A stretch of DNA of 64,000 bases, from assembly GCF_007827975.1 (NCBI RefSeq), contig NZ_VITT01000008.1. One strand, given 5' to 3'. The notes under the pieces are model-generated. The model was not told the DNA's origin. It made no database searches and saw only the letters and a program-made list of their open reading frames with translations. Of the stretch, positions 1-10,216 are shown in pieces. The DNA comes from Nitrospirillum viridazoti. Lineage in GTDB: Bacteria > Pseudomonadota > Alphaproteobacteria > Azospirillales > Azospirillaceae. A program made the translations under genes and the position numbers. Within the stretch, counting starts at the first letter, position 1, and each line of letters begins with the position of its first letter.

Positions 1-88
1 CCGGCGACGGCGGGTGCGCGCCCCATTCGGGGCGGCGCCGGAGAGGTCTTCCCGTTCAATCCGTGATCGACCATGGAAGGGATACCTC

Positions 89-1258
89 ATGAAAGCGCTG
101 ACCTGGCACGGCAAGGGCGATGTTCGATGCGAGCATGTTCCCGATCCCACGATCGAGCATGCCCGCGACTGCATCATCAAGGTGACGGCCTGTGCCATCT
201 GCGGCTCGGACGTGCACCTTTACGACGGCATTATTCCCTCCATGGAAAGCGGTGACGTGCTGGGCCACGAGACCATGGGCGAGGTCGTCGAGGTCGGCAG
301 CGGCGTCAGCAACCTCAAGGTCGGCGACCGGGTGGTGGTGCCCTTCACCATCTCCTGCGGCGAGTGCTTCTTCTGCAAGCGCGGCTATTACTCCGCCTGC
401 GAGCGTTCCAACCCCGACAAGGCCAAGGCGACCAAGCTGTGGGGCAACTCCCCAGCGGGGCTGTTCGGTTATTCGCACCTGCTGGGCGGCTACAGCGGCG
501 GCCAGGCGGAGTACCTGCGCGTTCCCTACGCGGATGTCGGCCCCCTGAAGGTTCCGGGCGGCCTGACGGACGAGCAGGCGCTGTTCCTGTCCGACATCTT
601 CCCCACCGGCTACATGGCCGCCGACTTCTGCAACATCCAGCCGGGCGATACCATCGCCATCTGGGGCTGCGGCCCGGTGGGGCAGATGGCCATCCGCAGC
701 GCCTATCTGCTGGGGGCGGAGCGGGTCATCGCCATCGATCACGTGCCGGAGCGGCTGGAACTGGCCCGGCAGGGCGGCGCCATGACCCTGGATTTCAAGG
801 AAGAGGACATCTACGACCGCATCATGGACCTGACCCAGGGCCGGGGCGCCGATGCCTGCATCGACGCCGTGGGAACGGAACCCGACATCGGCAGCGGCTT
901 CGACGCCGTGGTCGACCGTATCAAGGTCGCGACCTTCATGGGAACGGACCGGCCCCACGTGCTGCGGCAGGCCATCATGTGCTGCCGCAACTTCGGCACC
1001 GTCTCCATCGTCGGCGTCTATGGCGGCCTGCTGGACAAGATCCCCATGGGTTCCGCCATCAACCGGGGCCTGACCTTCCGCATGGCCCAGACGCCGGTCC
1101 AGCGCTACCTGCCCCACCTCCTGCGCCGCATCGAGGAGGGAGAAATCGACCCCTCCTTCGTCATCACCCATCGCGCGTCGCTGGAGGAGGGGCCGGAGCT
1201 CTACAAGACCTTCCGCGACAAGCAGGACGGCTGCATCAAGGTCGTGATGAAGCCCTGA
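89..1258 (+). CDS. Zinc-dependent alcohol dehydrogenase (formaldehyde dehydrogenase-like MDR)
   Basis: This 389-residue medium-chain dehydrogenase should oxidise an alcohol or aldehyde adduct with NAD(P). Catalytic zinc ligands are visible as Cys38 (in CAICGSD) and His60-Glu61. A structural zinc lobe is formed by Cys90, Cys93, Cys96 and Cys104. The Rossmann motif GCGPVG follows around residue 195. The start at 89 was chosen because GGAAGGG lies just upstream and MKALTWHGKGDV is the usual family N-terminus; the open frame extends further 5' without support. The glutathione-independent formaldehyde dehydrogenase/dismutase branch fits best by eye, but the substrate is not determined. It is probably co-transcribed with the SDR 55 bp downstream. 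The 88 bp before it contain a GCCCC/GGGGC hairpin that may end an upstream gene outside the window. Confidence 0.9.
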   Translation: MKALTWHGKGDVRCEHVPDPTIEHARDCIIKVTACAICGSDVHLYDGIIPSMESGDVLGHETMGEVVEVGSGVSNLKVGDRVVVPFTISCGECFFCKRGYYSACERSNPDKAKATKLWGNSPAGLFGYSHLLGGYSGGQAEYLRVPYADVGPLKVPGGLTDEQALFLSDIFPTGYMAADFCNIQPGDTIAIWGCGPVGQMAIRSAYLLGAERVIAIDHVPERLELARQGGAMTLDFKEEDIYDRIMDLTQGRGADACIDAVGTEPDIGSGFDAVVDRIKVATFMGTDRPHVLRQAIMCCRNFGTVSIVGVYGGLLDKIPMGSAINRGLTFRMAQTPVQRYLPHLLRRIEEGEIDPSFVITHRASLEEGPELYKTFRDKQDGCIKVVMKP

Positions 1259-1313
1259 TCATCCCATAAGCCAATCCGCCCAAGAAACCATCCCCCAAGA
1301 AAGGAGAAACGCC

Positions 1314-2120
1314 ATGGCTGCTTCCCGCGCGCCCATGCGCCTGTTGGCCGTCGTCACCGGTGCCTCCACCGGCATCGGCTACGAACTCGCCAAGCTGTGC
1401 GCCCAGAACGGCTTCGACCTGGTGGTCGCCGCCGATGAACCCGAAATCCACGACGCCGCCGACACCTTCCGCGCGCTGGGCGCGCATGTCGAGGCGGTGC
1501 AGGCCGATCTGGCCACCCTGGACGGCGTCGATACGCTTTATGCCACCATCCAGGCCCAGGGCCGTCCGGTCGATGCCCTGTTCGCCAATGCCGGCCGGGG
1601 CCTGGGCAAGGGCTTCCTGGATCAGAACTTCATCAAGGCCAAGCGGGTGATCGATACCAACGTCACCGGCACCGTGTACCTGATCCATTTGGTGGGCCGC
1701 GGCATGCGGGCGCTGAATTCCGGCCGCATCCTCATCACCGGATCGATCGCCGGCTTCATTCCGGGCAGCTACCAGGCCGTCTACAACGCCAGCAAGGCCT
1801 TCCTGGACAACTTCGCCTACGCCTTGCGCAATGAGTTGGAGGGCACGGGCGTCACCGTCTCCTGCCTCATGCCGGGGCCGACCGACACCGACTTTTTCCG
1901 CCGCGCCGAGCTGTTGGACACTGAGATGGGCACGGCCAAGAAAGATGACCCGGCCAAGGTCGCCCGCGACGGCTTCGACGCCCTGATGAAGGGTGAGGCC
2001 GACGTGGTCAGCGGCTGGAAGAACAAGCTGCAGAGCACCCTGGCCAATATCATGCCGGCGGAAATGCTGGCGGACCAGCACCGTGGCATGGCCGCCCCCG
2101 GAACGGCCCACAAGCACTGA
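1314..2120 (+). CDS. Short-chain dehydrogenase/reductase (SDR)
   Basis: A 268-residue classical SDR. The cofactor-binding TGASTGIG motif is at residues 15-22, the NAG motif at 92-94, and the catalytic Ser144, Tyr157 and Lys161 are all present (YNASK). Length is normal for the family. An AAGGAG ribosome site lies about 8 nt before the ATG. It follows the zinc alcohol dehydrogenase on the same strand and probably shares its transcript. Its stop lies 8 bp from the stop of the convergent respiratory operon. Substrate is unknown; the N-terminal sequence resembles oxidoreductases acting on short keto or hydroxy compounds, which is only a family-level inference. Confidence 0.88.
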   Translation: MAASRAPMRLLAVVTGASTGIGYELAKLCAQNGFDLVVAADEPEIHDAADTFRALGAHVEAVQADLATLDGVDTLYATIQAQGRPVDALFANAGRGLGKGFLDQNFIKAKRVIDTNVTGTVYLIHLVGRGMRALNSGRILITGSIAGFIPGSYQAVYNASKAFLDNFAYALRNELEGTGVTVSCLMPGPTDTDFFRRAELLDTEMGTAKKDDPAKVARDGFDALMKGEADVVSGWKNKLQSTLANIMPAEMLADQHRGMAAPGTAHKH

Positions 2121-2128
2121 CCCGTCGC

Positions 2129-2404
2129 TCAACGTGTCAGATAGTCCAGCGCCAGATAGCCCAGCAAGATCAGCAGCCAGAAGGCGGCCCCCAGCGCCAT
2201 GATGCGCATGAGGCCGCCTTCGCGGCGTAGCTGCATGTAGACCCAGGCGATCAGCGCCGCCTTGGCGGATGCGATGCCCAGGCTGGCCACTAGGCTGGGC
2301 GTGCCGGTCAGCACCAGGCTGGCGCCCACGGTCAGGCCCAGCAGCGCCAGCAGGGCGACCCAGACGGCCAGCAAGGGCCAAAGGTGGGGATAAGCCATCC
2401 TCAT
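2129..2404 (-). CDS. Cytochrome c oxidase subunit IV, prokaryotic type
   Basis: A 91-residue protein with three predicted transmembrane helices (about residues 9-28, 39-58 and 68-87), matching the small COX4_pro/CtaF-type subunit that caps bacterial haem-copper oxidases. It is the last gene of the long minus-strand respiratory operon and begins 1 bp after the subunit III stop codon. It has no catalytic residues; its role is assembly or stability of the caa3 complex. The call rests on position, length and the charged loop between helices 2 and 3 (QLRREGG). Confidence 0.8.
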   Translation of the reverse strand: MRMAYPHLWPLLAVWVALLALLGLTVGASLVLTGTPSLVASLGIASAKAALIAWVYMQLRREGGLMRIMALGAAFWLLILLGYLALDYLTR

Positions 2405-2405
2405 C

Positions 2406-3009
2406 TCAACGCACCAGGTAAAGGACGGGGTAGAGGAAGACCCAGATGACGTCCACCAGGTGCCAGTAGAGGCCCACCACCTCCACGCCTGTGGCGGCGC
2501 GCGGCAGGACTAGGCTGCGGCGGTGGACGCGCCAGGCCAGCCCGGCCAGAAGGGCCACACCCGCCGTCACGTGCACGGCGTGCAGCGCCGTCGCGACCAG
2601 GTACAAATCCATGAACAGGTGAGCCGCCGGGCTCTCGAACGCTTCGGCCGGGGTGAAGGCCGGCAGCAGCTGTTCGCGGATTTCCATCCCGTACTCCATA
2701 GCCTTCAGCGCCAGGAAGCCGAGCCCCAGGCCGGCGGCGGCCAGCAGGCCCGCCACGGTGCCCTTGACCTTGCCCATCTCCGCCGCCGCCACGGCCAGGG
2801 CCACCGCCAGGCTGGAGGTCAGCAGCACCACGGTGTTGGCCGCCCCGATGCCGTAGTGCAGGCGGCGGGACGCGGCCGCCACCTCCTGCGGGTGCAGCAG
2901 GCGCAGGGCCAGCGCCACGGCGAACAGCCCGCCGAACAGCATGATCTCGCTGGCGAGAAACAGGTACATGCCCATCAGCGTGGTGTCACGCTGCCGGCTG
3001 GGGGCGGCG

Positions 3010-3017
<8 letters not shown>
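2406..3017 (-). CDS. ctaE: Cytochrome c oxidase subunit III (caa3 type)
   Basis: A 203-residue, five-helix subunit III. The first helix carries the family motif around LFLASEIMLFGGLF, and the C-terminal part has the conserved LYWHLVDVIWVFLYP pattern. I chose ATG at 3017 because the preceding codons are in a frame shared with the end of ctaD and have no subunit III similarity. The start overlaps the ctaD stop by 8 bp, indicating translational coupling. The short form without the two N-terminal helices is usual for oxidases of the caa3 and bo3 families. It contains no metal centres; it stabilises subunit I. Confidence 0.92.
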
Positions 3018-4619
<1,602 letters not shown>

Positions 4620-4623
<4 letters not shown>

Positions 4624-5591
4624 GGCGCCCCTCCGTCGTCGCGATCCCTCGTGGGCGGTGACGCGTTCGCCAGGGACTTGATGTAGGCCACCAGCTTCAG
4701 CACATCCTCCTCCCCCAGCACGTTCTGGAAGGTGGGCATGATGGCGGGATAGCCCGCCGCCACCTGGGCCTGCGGCAGCAGGATGCTGTCGCGCAGGTAT
4801 TGCTCGTCCGCCGTCACCACGCTGCCGTCGGCCAGCGGCACCGGCCGTCCGTACAGTCCTTCCAGCGGCGGGGCGTGCACGGTGCTGGCGGCACCATGGC
4901 AGCCGCTGCAGCCCCGGGTGCGGAACAGAACGGCCCCTTGCGCCGCCAGCGAACCGTCGGTGCCCATGCCCTCCAGCCAGCGGGCATAATCGGCCGGCGT
5001 CTGCACCACCAGTCGGCCGCCCATGACCGCGTGGTCGGCGCCGCAGAACTGGGCGCAGATCAGGGCGTAGCTGCCGGGCGTGTCGGCGGTGAACCACAGG
5101 CGGGTGTATCGTCCGGGCACCACGTCCTGTTTCAGGCGCAGCGCGGGCACGAACAGGCTGTGGATGACGTCCTGCGAGGCCAGGGTGACCACCACCGGTT
5201 GGCCGGCCGGCACATGCAACTCGTTGATTTCCGCCTGGCCGCCCGGGTGCTGGAACTTCCACATCCATTGCTTTCCCACGGCGTTGACGGCCAGCGCCTC
5301 GGCCGGCGGCTGGTAGAGGTCGATGTACAGGCGGGTGGACCAGACATAGAAGGCCAGGGTGGCCAGGAAGGGGATGGCGGCCCACGACACCTCCAGCCAG
5401 ACGCTGCGGTTGGCGGCGCGGGTGCGGTCGGCCGGCTTCCCCCGCCGGTACTTCACCGCGAACCAGGGGATCAGGATGAACACCGGCGCCGACAGCAACA
5501 CGGCCAGGGCCGCTAAAGCCAGGAACAGCGTGTCCACCTGGTGCGCGTGGTGCGAGGCCTGGCCGCCCCAGAAGGTCAGCAGCCGGTTCAT
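4620..5591 (-). CDS. ctaC: Cytochrome c oxidase subunit II fused to cytochrome c (caa3)
   Basis: A 323-residue subunit II. Two transmembrane helices (about 20-45 and 68-88) are followed by a cupredoxin domain with the CuA site His144, Cys179, Cys183, His187 and Met190 (CAQFCGADHAVM). A C-terminal cytochrome c domain has one CxxCH haem site at 228-232 and a distal methionine in PAIMPTF. The fusion marks it as caa3. It accepts electrons from a c-type cytochrome, here probably directly from alternative complex III encoded upstream, and passes them to CuA. The start at 5591 overlaps the SCO gene stop by 4 bp. No lipoprotein Cys is seen at the N-terminus. Confidence 0.96.
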
Positions 5592-6355
5592 GGTTTCACC
5601 AGGCGGCCGCGCCACAGGGACCAGGCGATCCAACCGCCGCCGCCCAGCGCCACCAGCGCGCCCAGGGTGCGCAGCAGGGTCCAGATCAGGGGACCGTTGC
5701 GCCCGGTCATGGGATCGTAGTGGAAGCACAGCAGCAGCATGCGCTGGCCCCAGTCGCCGGCCTGACCCTGCGCCGCCTCGTCCACCGCCCGTTCCAGCGC
5801 GTCGGGTGCGGGTGCCAGGCCATAGAGCCAATGGTTCAAGGTTCCATCGGGCCGCAGGATGGCCACCGCCGCGACATGGGCGTACTGCCCGATGCGGTCA
5901 TCCCAGGCGTAGCGGTAGCCCAGGGCGTCCGTCACCGCGCGGATTTGCTCCCCTGTGCCGGTCAGGGCGTGGATGCCGTCGGCGGGCAGGGCGGGGAAGG
6001 CCCGGCGCAGATCGGCCAGGTCCGCGGCGGCCTCGGCCGGCCCCTCGCGCGGGTCGATACCGAAGGCCACCAGGGTGAAGTCGCGGCCGGGGCGCAGTCT
6101 CTGCGCCGCGATGGCCTGTGCCAGGCCCGCCAGGGTGACGCCGCAGATGTTGGGACAGCGATGCAGGACCGGGACCAGGACCAGCGGCTTGCCGTCCGCC
6201 AGTCCGCCCAGGCTGACCGCCCGGCCGTCAGCCTCGCGGAAGGTGCCATCCAGGGGGATGCGGGCGCCCAGCCGCGGGTCGATGCCCGCCGCCTGGAAGG
6301 GATCGAAAGCCGCCAGCCAGAACGCGGCGGCGATCAGGGCCAGGGTGCGCCTCAT
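5588..6355 (-). CDS. SCO1/SenC family copper chaperone
   Basis: A 255-residue thioredoxin-fold protein that delivers copper to, or reduces, the CuA site of subunit II. The copper-binding CPNIC motif (Cys67, Cys71) and His160 are present. A signal sequence precedes the domain, and a C-terminal transmembrane helix (about 228-248) is added, as in SCO proteins encoded beside alternative complex III. It lies directly before ctaC, its expected client, with 4 bp overlaps on both sides. ATG at 6355 was preferred over an in-frame ATG 13 codons upstream because it creates the ATGA overlap with the preceding gene and starts directly at the signal peptide. Confidence 0.92.
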   Translation of the reverse strand: MRRTLALIAAAFWLAAFDPFQAAGIDPRLGARIPLDGTFREADGRAVSLGGLADGKPLVLVPVLHRCPNICGVTLAGLAQAIAAQRLRPGRDFTLVAFGIDPREGPAEAAADLADLRRAFPALPADGIHALTGTGEQIRAVTDALGYRYAWDDRIGQYAHVAAVAILRPDGTLNHWLYGLAPAPDALERAVDEAAQGQAGDWGQRMLLLCFHYDPMTGRNGPLIWTLLRTLGALVALGGGGWIAWSLWRGRLVKP

Positions 6356-6729
6356 TCCGGCGCCCCCGTGTCCTTGTCGTCCGGATCCGGCCATCCCTTC
6401 CTCGCCAGCAAATCCATGGCCCGGTCTATGGGGATGATGGCGCGTCCGGCGTCGCGGTCGGCCCAGCCATAGCGGGTGAGATCGGCCTCGGCCCGCGCCC
6501 GCACCTGGGCGCCGCCCAGGTACGGCACCTCATCCAAGGGGGCGCCGGCCACGGGCGGAGGGGCGGTGACCGGCGCCGGCCCCCGGCCATGGCCCAGCAG
6601 ATGGACCAGCCCGGCCACGATGCCCACTGCCACGGCGATGGAGGCCACCAGGCCCGCCGCCGACCACAGCACGACGCGGGGGGAGATGTCTCGCGCCTCG
6701 GGAGCCTCGGTTTCCGGTGTCCGGCTCAT
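6352..6729 (-). CDS. Small single-pass membrane protein of the respiratory operon
   Basis: A 125-residue protein with an acidic cytoplasmic start, one strong transmembrane helix (about residues 19-42) and a proline-rich linker leading to an external segment that ends in a conserved-looking patch (IPIDRAMDLLARKGWP). I do not recognise a named family. It sits between actF and the SCO gene with ATGA overlaps on both sides, so it is translated with the complex III and oxidase subunits. An assembly or accessory role for the complex III-caa3 unit is the simplest inference. The segment ordering active-site-like residues just before the C-terminus resembles docking peptides of small oxidase-associated proteins, but this is weak. 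Confidence 0.75.
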   Translation of the reverse strand: MSRTPETEAPEARDISPRVVLWSAAGLVASIAVAVGIVAGLVHLLGHGRGPAPVTAPPPVAGAPLDEVPYLGGAQVRARAEADLTRYGWADRDAGRAIIPIDRAMDLLARKGWPDPDDKDTGAPE

Positions 6730-7730
6730 GCCCGCACCTCCCGCCAGCGCAGGCCAACCCAGCTGAGCAGGCCCATTCCCAGCAACGCCAGAACGCCGGC
6801 GACCGCCGCGGGCCCCTGGTCGCGGGGCAGGTCGGGCAGCACCAGCCAGGCCGTTTCCAGCACCTTGCCCAGCAGCACGAAGGGCGCCATGCGGGCCAGG
6901 GCCAGGCGGCTGCGGCGGATGGGCGGGAAGAACAGCAGGAACAGGGGAAGCAGGCCCAGCACGGCCACGGTGTACTCCACCACCGCCCAGGCGCCCTCGC
7001 CACGCCGCTGGTACCAGCGCACGCCCGGCGCCAGGTCGGTGGACCAGCTGATGAAATAGTGCATGAAGGCGAGATAGGCCCACAGCAGCAGGGCCGTCAG
7101 CCATATCCCCGCCAGCACCCCGGTGGGCGCCGTCTTGTCCGCCATCACCCGCAGGGAAATCAGCACGGCCAGCGCCGTCACCATCTGGATGGACAGGATG
7201 TAGAGGCCGAAGCCGGAGGAATGGAATTCCGGATCCAGCGACATCAGCCAGTCGGTGGCCATCATGTCCTGGAAGGGAACCACCAGGATAAGGGTGAGGA
7301 TGGCCATCGGCACCGCCGGCGGACGCCGCATCAGCCCCCAGGCCAGCAGGCCGGCCAGGGCGAAGAACAGCACGCCGCGCAGCCGGAAAGGCCAGGACGA
7401 CAGGTACCAGCCGCGAAAGCCCGCCATGACCTCATCCGCCCAAGGGTACAGCACACGCGGCGCGATCAGCAGGGGCAGCAGGGCCAGCGCCGCCAAGGTT
7501 AGCAGGGGCAGGGCGGCTTCCGCCCCCGGCGCCAGACCCTGGCGCCAGACGCCGGGGATGAGGCGCATCATGGCCAGCAGGATCAGCGCCGCGATGGGCA
7601 GCCCGCTCCAGAAGGCGAAGGCCGCCAGCCATCCGCCGAGCGCCACGGCGGGCTCCACCGCCGCATAGGCCAGCACGGCGCCGCATAGGAGCAGGCCGCA
7701 GACGGCCGGGAAATAGCGGCGGGCGGTCAA
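6726..7730 (-). CDS. actF: Alternative complex III subunit ActF (quinol:cytochrome c oxidoreductase)
   Basis: A 334-residue polytopic membrane protein with about ten predicted helices. It is distantly related to the NrfD/PsrC family and corresponds in position and hydropathy to ActF of alternative complex III. The motif around VPFQDMMATDWLMSLDP is typical of this subunit. In the known complexes ActF faces ActC in the membrane and is thought to contribute to proton translocation. The start at 7730 overlaps the actE stop by 4 bp. Identification relies on the complete act gene order as well as the sequence. Confidence 0.9.
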   Translation of the reverse strand: MTARRYFPAVCGLLLCGAVLAYAAVEPAVALGGWLAAFAFWSGLPIAALILLAMMRLIPGVWRQGLAPGAEAALPLLTLAALALLPLLIAPRVLYPWADEVMAGFRGWYLSSWPFRLRGVLFFALAGLLAWGLMRRPPAVPMAILTLILVVPFQDMMATDWLMSLDPEFHSSGFGLYILSIQMVTALAVLISLRVMADKTAPTGVLAGIWLTALLLWAYLAFMHYFISWSTDLAPGVRWYQRRGEGAWAVVEYTVAVLGLLPLFLLFFPPIRRSRLALARMAPFVLLGKVLETAWLVLPDLPRDQGPAAVAGVLALLGMGLLSWVGLRWREVRA

Positions 7731-8314
7731 GGCGGCCCCCCATCCAGCTTGGCCCCACCCAACTTGGCCCCGTCGAGCTTGGCCCCATCGAGCTTGGCCC
7801 TGTCCGTGGCCTCCAGCGCATCCGCCGGCGCGTTGCGGCTGAGTTGCAGGGCGCGGATGTAGGCGGCAATGGCCCAGCGGTCGGCCGGGGCCACCCGGTC
7901 AGCGTAGCTGTACATGACGCCGTGGCCGCTGGTGATGACCTCCACGAAATAGCGGGACGGCGCCTGCACCAGGCGCGGCTCATGCAGGCTGGGTGGGGCC
8001 GGAAAACCCCGGGCCGGCACGGCGCCGTGGCCGGTGCCGGCAACGTCATGGCAGGGGCTGCAATAGATGTCATAGCGTTGGCGCCCGCGTGCCAGCAGCG
8101 CCGCGCTCATGGCCGGGCGACGGTCCAGGGCGGCGGCACGGGCGGGGTCATCCTGCGCCACCGCGCCGGCCGGCGGCGCCTGCATCGCCTTGCCGTCGGG
8201 GAACAGCCGGCCCGGCCCCGCCGCCTGGTAGCGGGGCTGGTGGGTCATCTCATCACAGCCGACAAGCAGGATGATCAGGACCGCGCACAGGGCCAACAGC
8301 AGCAGGTATCTCAT
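7727..8314 (-). CDS. actE: Alternative complex III subunit ActE, lipoprotein monohaem cytochrome c with pentapeptide tail
   Basis: A 195-residue lipoprotein. The lipobox ends at Cys20 (LLVGC), and one haem c site CSPCH is at residues 85-89. A conserved SYADRVAPADRWAIAAYIR stretch (given here for recognition) is typical of ActE. It relays electrons from ActA/ActB towards the oxidase. The last 25 residues are unusual: four consecutive pentapeptides of the form AKLDG/AKLGG, encoded by four 15-bp tandem repeats, a sequence not expected in ActE. Start 8314 overlaps the actD stop by 4 bp; upstream in-frame codons lie within actD. Confidence 0.92.
   Translation of the reverse strand: MRYLLLLALCAVLIILLVGCDEMTHQPRYQAAGPGRLFPDGKAMQAPPAGAVAQDDPARAAALDRRPAMSAALLARGRQRYDIYCSPCHDVAGTGHGAVPARGFPAPPSLHEPRLVQAPSRYFVEVITSGHGVMYSYADRVAPADRWAIAAYIRALQLSRNAPADALEATDRAKLDGAKLDGAKLGGAKLDGGPP
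7741..7800. repeat. Four tandem 15-bp repeats in the 3' end of actE
   Basis: Four adjacent 15-bp units, each ending in CTTGGCCC, fill this segment with 1-4 differences between copies. Read on the minus strand they encode the AKLDG-type pentapeptides at the ActE C-terminus. The unit length keeps frame, so gain or loss of copies would only lengthen or shorten the tail. Confidence 0.9.
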
Positions 8315-8865
8315 TCCGGCCCCTCCGTCTGCGGCACGTCCACCACCCGCACGGGCGCCAGATCGCTGAGGAACCGGGCGGCCTCGCCAAACCGGGCGTC
8401 CTCGCCCAGGATCACCAGGAAGAACTTGTCGGTACTGGCCAGGTGGAAGTCCGGCACCCCGAACACCGGGTGGTGCAGGCGGGGCAGGCGGTTCAGCACC
8501 AGCATGCCAAGGATGGCGCTGAGCACGGCGCCCAGCACCGTCAACTCGAAGGTGATCAGCAGGGTGGCGGGAAGGGCCACCAGCGGCCGGCCGCCCACGG
8601 GAATGGGATAGTCCAGGTTGCTCCACACCTGCAGGCCGAAGCCGGCGGCGGCCCCCATAACGCCGCCGGCCAGGGTCAGCCAGGGGACGCGGTTGTCCTG
8701 GAGGCCCAAGGCCTCCGTCAGGTCCGCCACGGGGAAGGGGGTATAGGCGTCCAGCCGACGGAAGCCCGCGTTCCTTGCCCGTTTCACGGCGTCCACCAGG
8801 CGGTCGGCGTCGTCGAATTCCGCCATCACGCCGAAGGGCGGCAGGGGGGCCTTACGCTCCGGCAT
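8311..8865 (-). CDS. actD: Alternative complex III subunit ActD (DUF3341)
   Basis: A 184-residue protein of the DUF3341 family. The N-terminal soluble region begins with the usual GVMAEFDDADRLVDAV pattern, followed by two transmembrane helices (about 78-98 and 113-135) and a short soluble end. ActD is an integral cofactor-less subunit that caps ActC on the cytoplasmic side. ATG at 8865 has GGGAGG six nt upstream and was preferred to an ATG seven codons earlier inside actC. It overlaps the actC 3' end by 14 bp. Confidence 0.93.
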   Translation of the reverse strand: MPERKAPLPPFGVMAEFDDADRLVDAVKRARNAGFRRLDAYTPFPVADLTEALGLQDNRVPWLTLAGGVMGAAAGFGLQVWSNLDYPIPVGGRPLVALPATLLITFELTVLGAVLSAILGMLVLNRLPRLHHPVFGVPDFHLASTDKFFLVILGEDARFGEAARFLSDLAPVRVVDVPQTEGPE

Positions 8866-10216
8866 GGCCGCCTCCCTTCTCTTCACTTTCCTCGAACATC
8901 GCCTCCTTCACCTCGAAGGCGGAGATGACGGGCAGGAAGCGGACGAACAGCAGGAAGGGCACCAGGAACACGCCCAGCATGCCGGCGAACAGCGCCACCT
9001 CCCAGAAGCTGGGGGTGTAGGGCCGCCAGCTGGATGGGACCCAGCTGTGATGCAAGCTGGTGGCCAGCAGCATGAAGCGTTCGCACCACATGCCCACCAT
9101 GGCGGAAAACCCGATAAGGAACAGGGCCAGCGGGTGCCGGCGCACACCCCGCCACCACAACAGCTGCAGCGGAACGAAGTTGGCGATGACGGCGCCCCAA
9201 TAGCTCCAGGCGAACGGCCCGGTCAGCCGGTCGGCCAGCAGGGACAGCTCCGGCCTTTCCCCGCCATAGAGGGTGTCGAACACTTCCGCCGCGTAGCCGT
9301 AGGCGGTCATCAGTCCGGTGGCCAGCAGCAGGCGGCCCAGCATATCCAGGTGCAGGGGCCGCACCAGATCCTGCAACCCCAGGGCGCCGCGCAGCACCAC
9401 CGCTATCATGGACACGACGGCGAAGCCGGAGAAGGCGGCCCCCAGCACGAAATAAGGCGGAAAGACCGTGGAACTCCATCCCGGCACCGGCCCGGCCGCC
9501 AGCAGCAGCGAGATTTCCGAATGCACGGAAACCACCAGCGGCACGGCGATCGCGGCTGTCAGGCGATAGGCCTGGCCCCAGCGCGCCCAGTGCCGGGCGG
9601 ACCCGCGCCAGCCCAGGGCGCCCAGGCCATACAACACCTGCGCCAAGCGACCCCGGGCCCGGTCCCGCGTGGCCGCCAGGTCCGGCACGATGCCGATGTA
9701 CCAGAACAGGGCGGAGACGGTCAGGTAGGTCAGGACGGCGAAGAAATCCCAGGTCAGCGGGCTTTTGAACTGCGGCCACAGCGTCATGCTGTTGGGATAG
9801 GGGGCCACCCAGTAGAACAGCCAGGGCCGGCCCAGATGCATCAGCGGGTAGAGGCCGGCGCAGACCACCGCGAACAGGGTCATCGCCTCCGCGAAACGAT
9901 TGAGCGAATTGCGCCAGTGGACGTTCAGCAACAACAGCATGGCCGAGATCAGGGTGCCGGCGTGGCCAATGCCTAAGAACCAGATGTAGTTGATGATGTC
10001 GAAGCCCCAGTTGACGGGGATATTCAGGCCCCATACACCCACGCCGTTCCACAGCAGAACGCCCAGCGCCGTGAAGAAAAGGGCCAGCAGGCCGCAGGCG
10101 GGCAGGAAGCACAGCCACCAGGCGCGCGACCGGGGATAGTGCAGGGGGATGCCCGTCACCTCCGCCGTCACGTGGGCGTAGGCGGCGGCCCGTTGGGTGT
10201 CCGTCGCGTCCGTCAT
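8852..10216 (-). CDS. actC: Alternative complex III subunit ActC (NrfD/PsrC-like quinol oxidase subunit)
   Basis: A 454-residue NrfD-family membrane protein with about ten helices. It should hold the quinol-binding site where electrons enter the complex. Landmarks are the early NWGFDIINYIWFLGIGHAGT segment, the LMHLGRPW motif, SVHSEISLL, and a conserved C-terminal SLHHSWVPSSW stretch, all characteristic of ActC. It follows actB with a 4-bp overlap (start 10216). The family and its place in the act order make this a firm call. Confidence 0.95.
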   Translation of the reverse strand: MTDATDTQRAAAYAHVTAEVTGIPLHYPRSRAWWLCFLPACGLLALFFTALGVLLWNGVGVWGLNIPVNWGFDIINYIWFLGIGHAGTLISAMLLLLNVHWRNSLNRFAEAMTLFAVVCAGLYPLMHLGRPWLFYWVAPYPNSMTLWPQFKSPLTWDFFAVLTYLTVSALFWYIGIVPDLAATRDRARGRLAQVLYGLGALGWRGSARHWARWGQAYRLTAAIAVPLVVSVHSEISLLLAAGPVPGWSSTVFPPYFVLGAAFSGFAVVSMIAVVLRGALGLQDLVRPLHLDMLGRLLLATGLMTAYGYAAEVFDTLYGGERPELSLLADRLTGPFAWSYWGAVIANFVPLQLLWWRGVRRHPLALFLIGFSAMVGMWCERFMLLATSLHHSWVPSSWRPYTPSFWEVALFAGMLGVFLVPFLLFVRFLPVISAFEVKEAMFEESEEKGGGHAGA

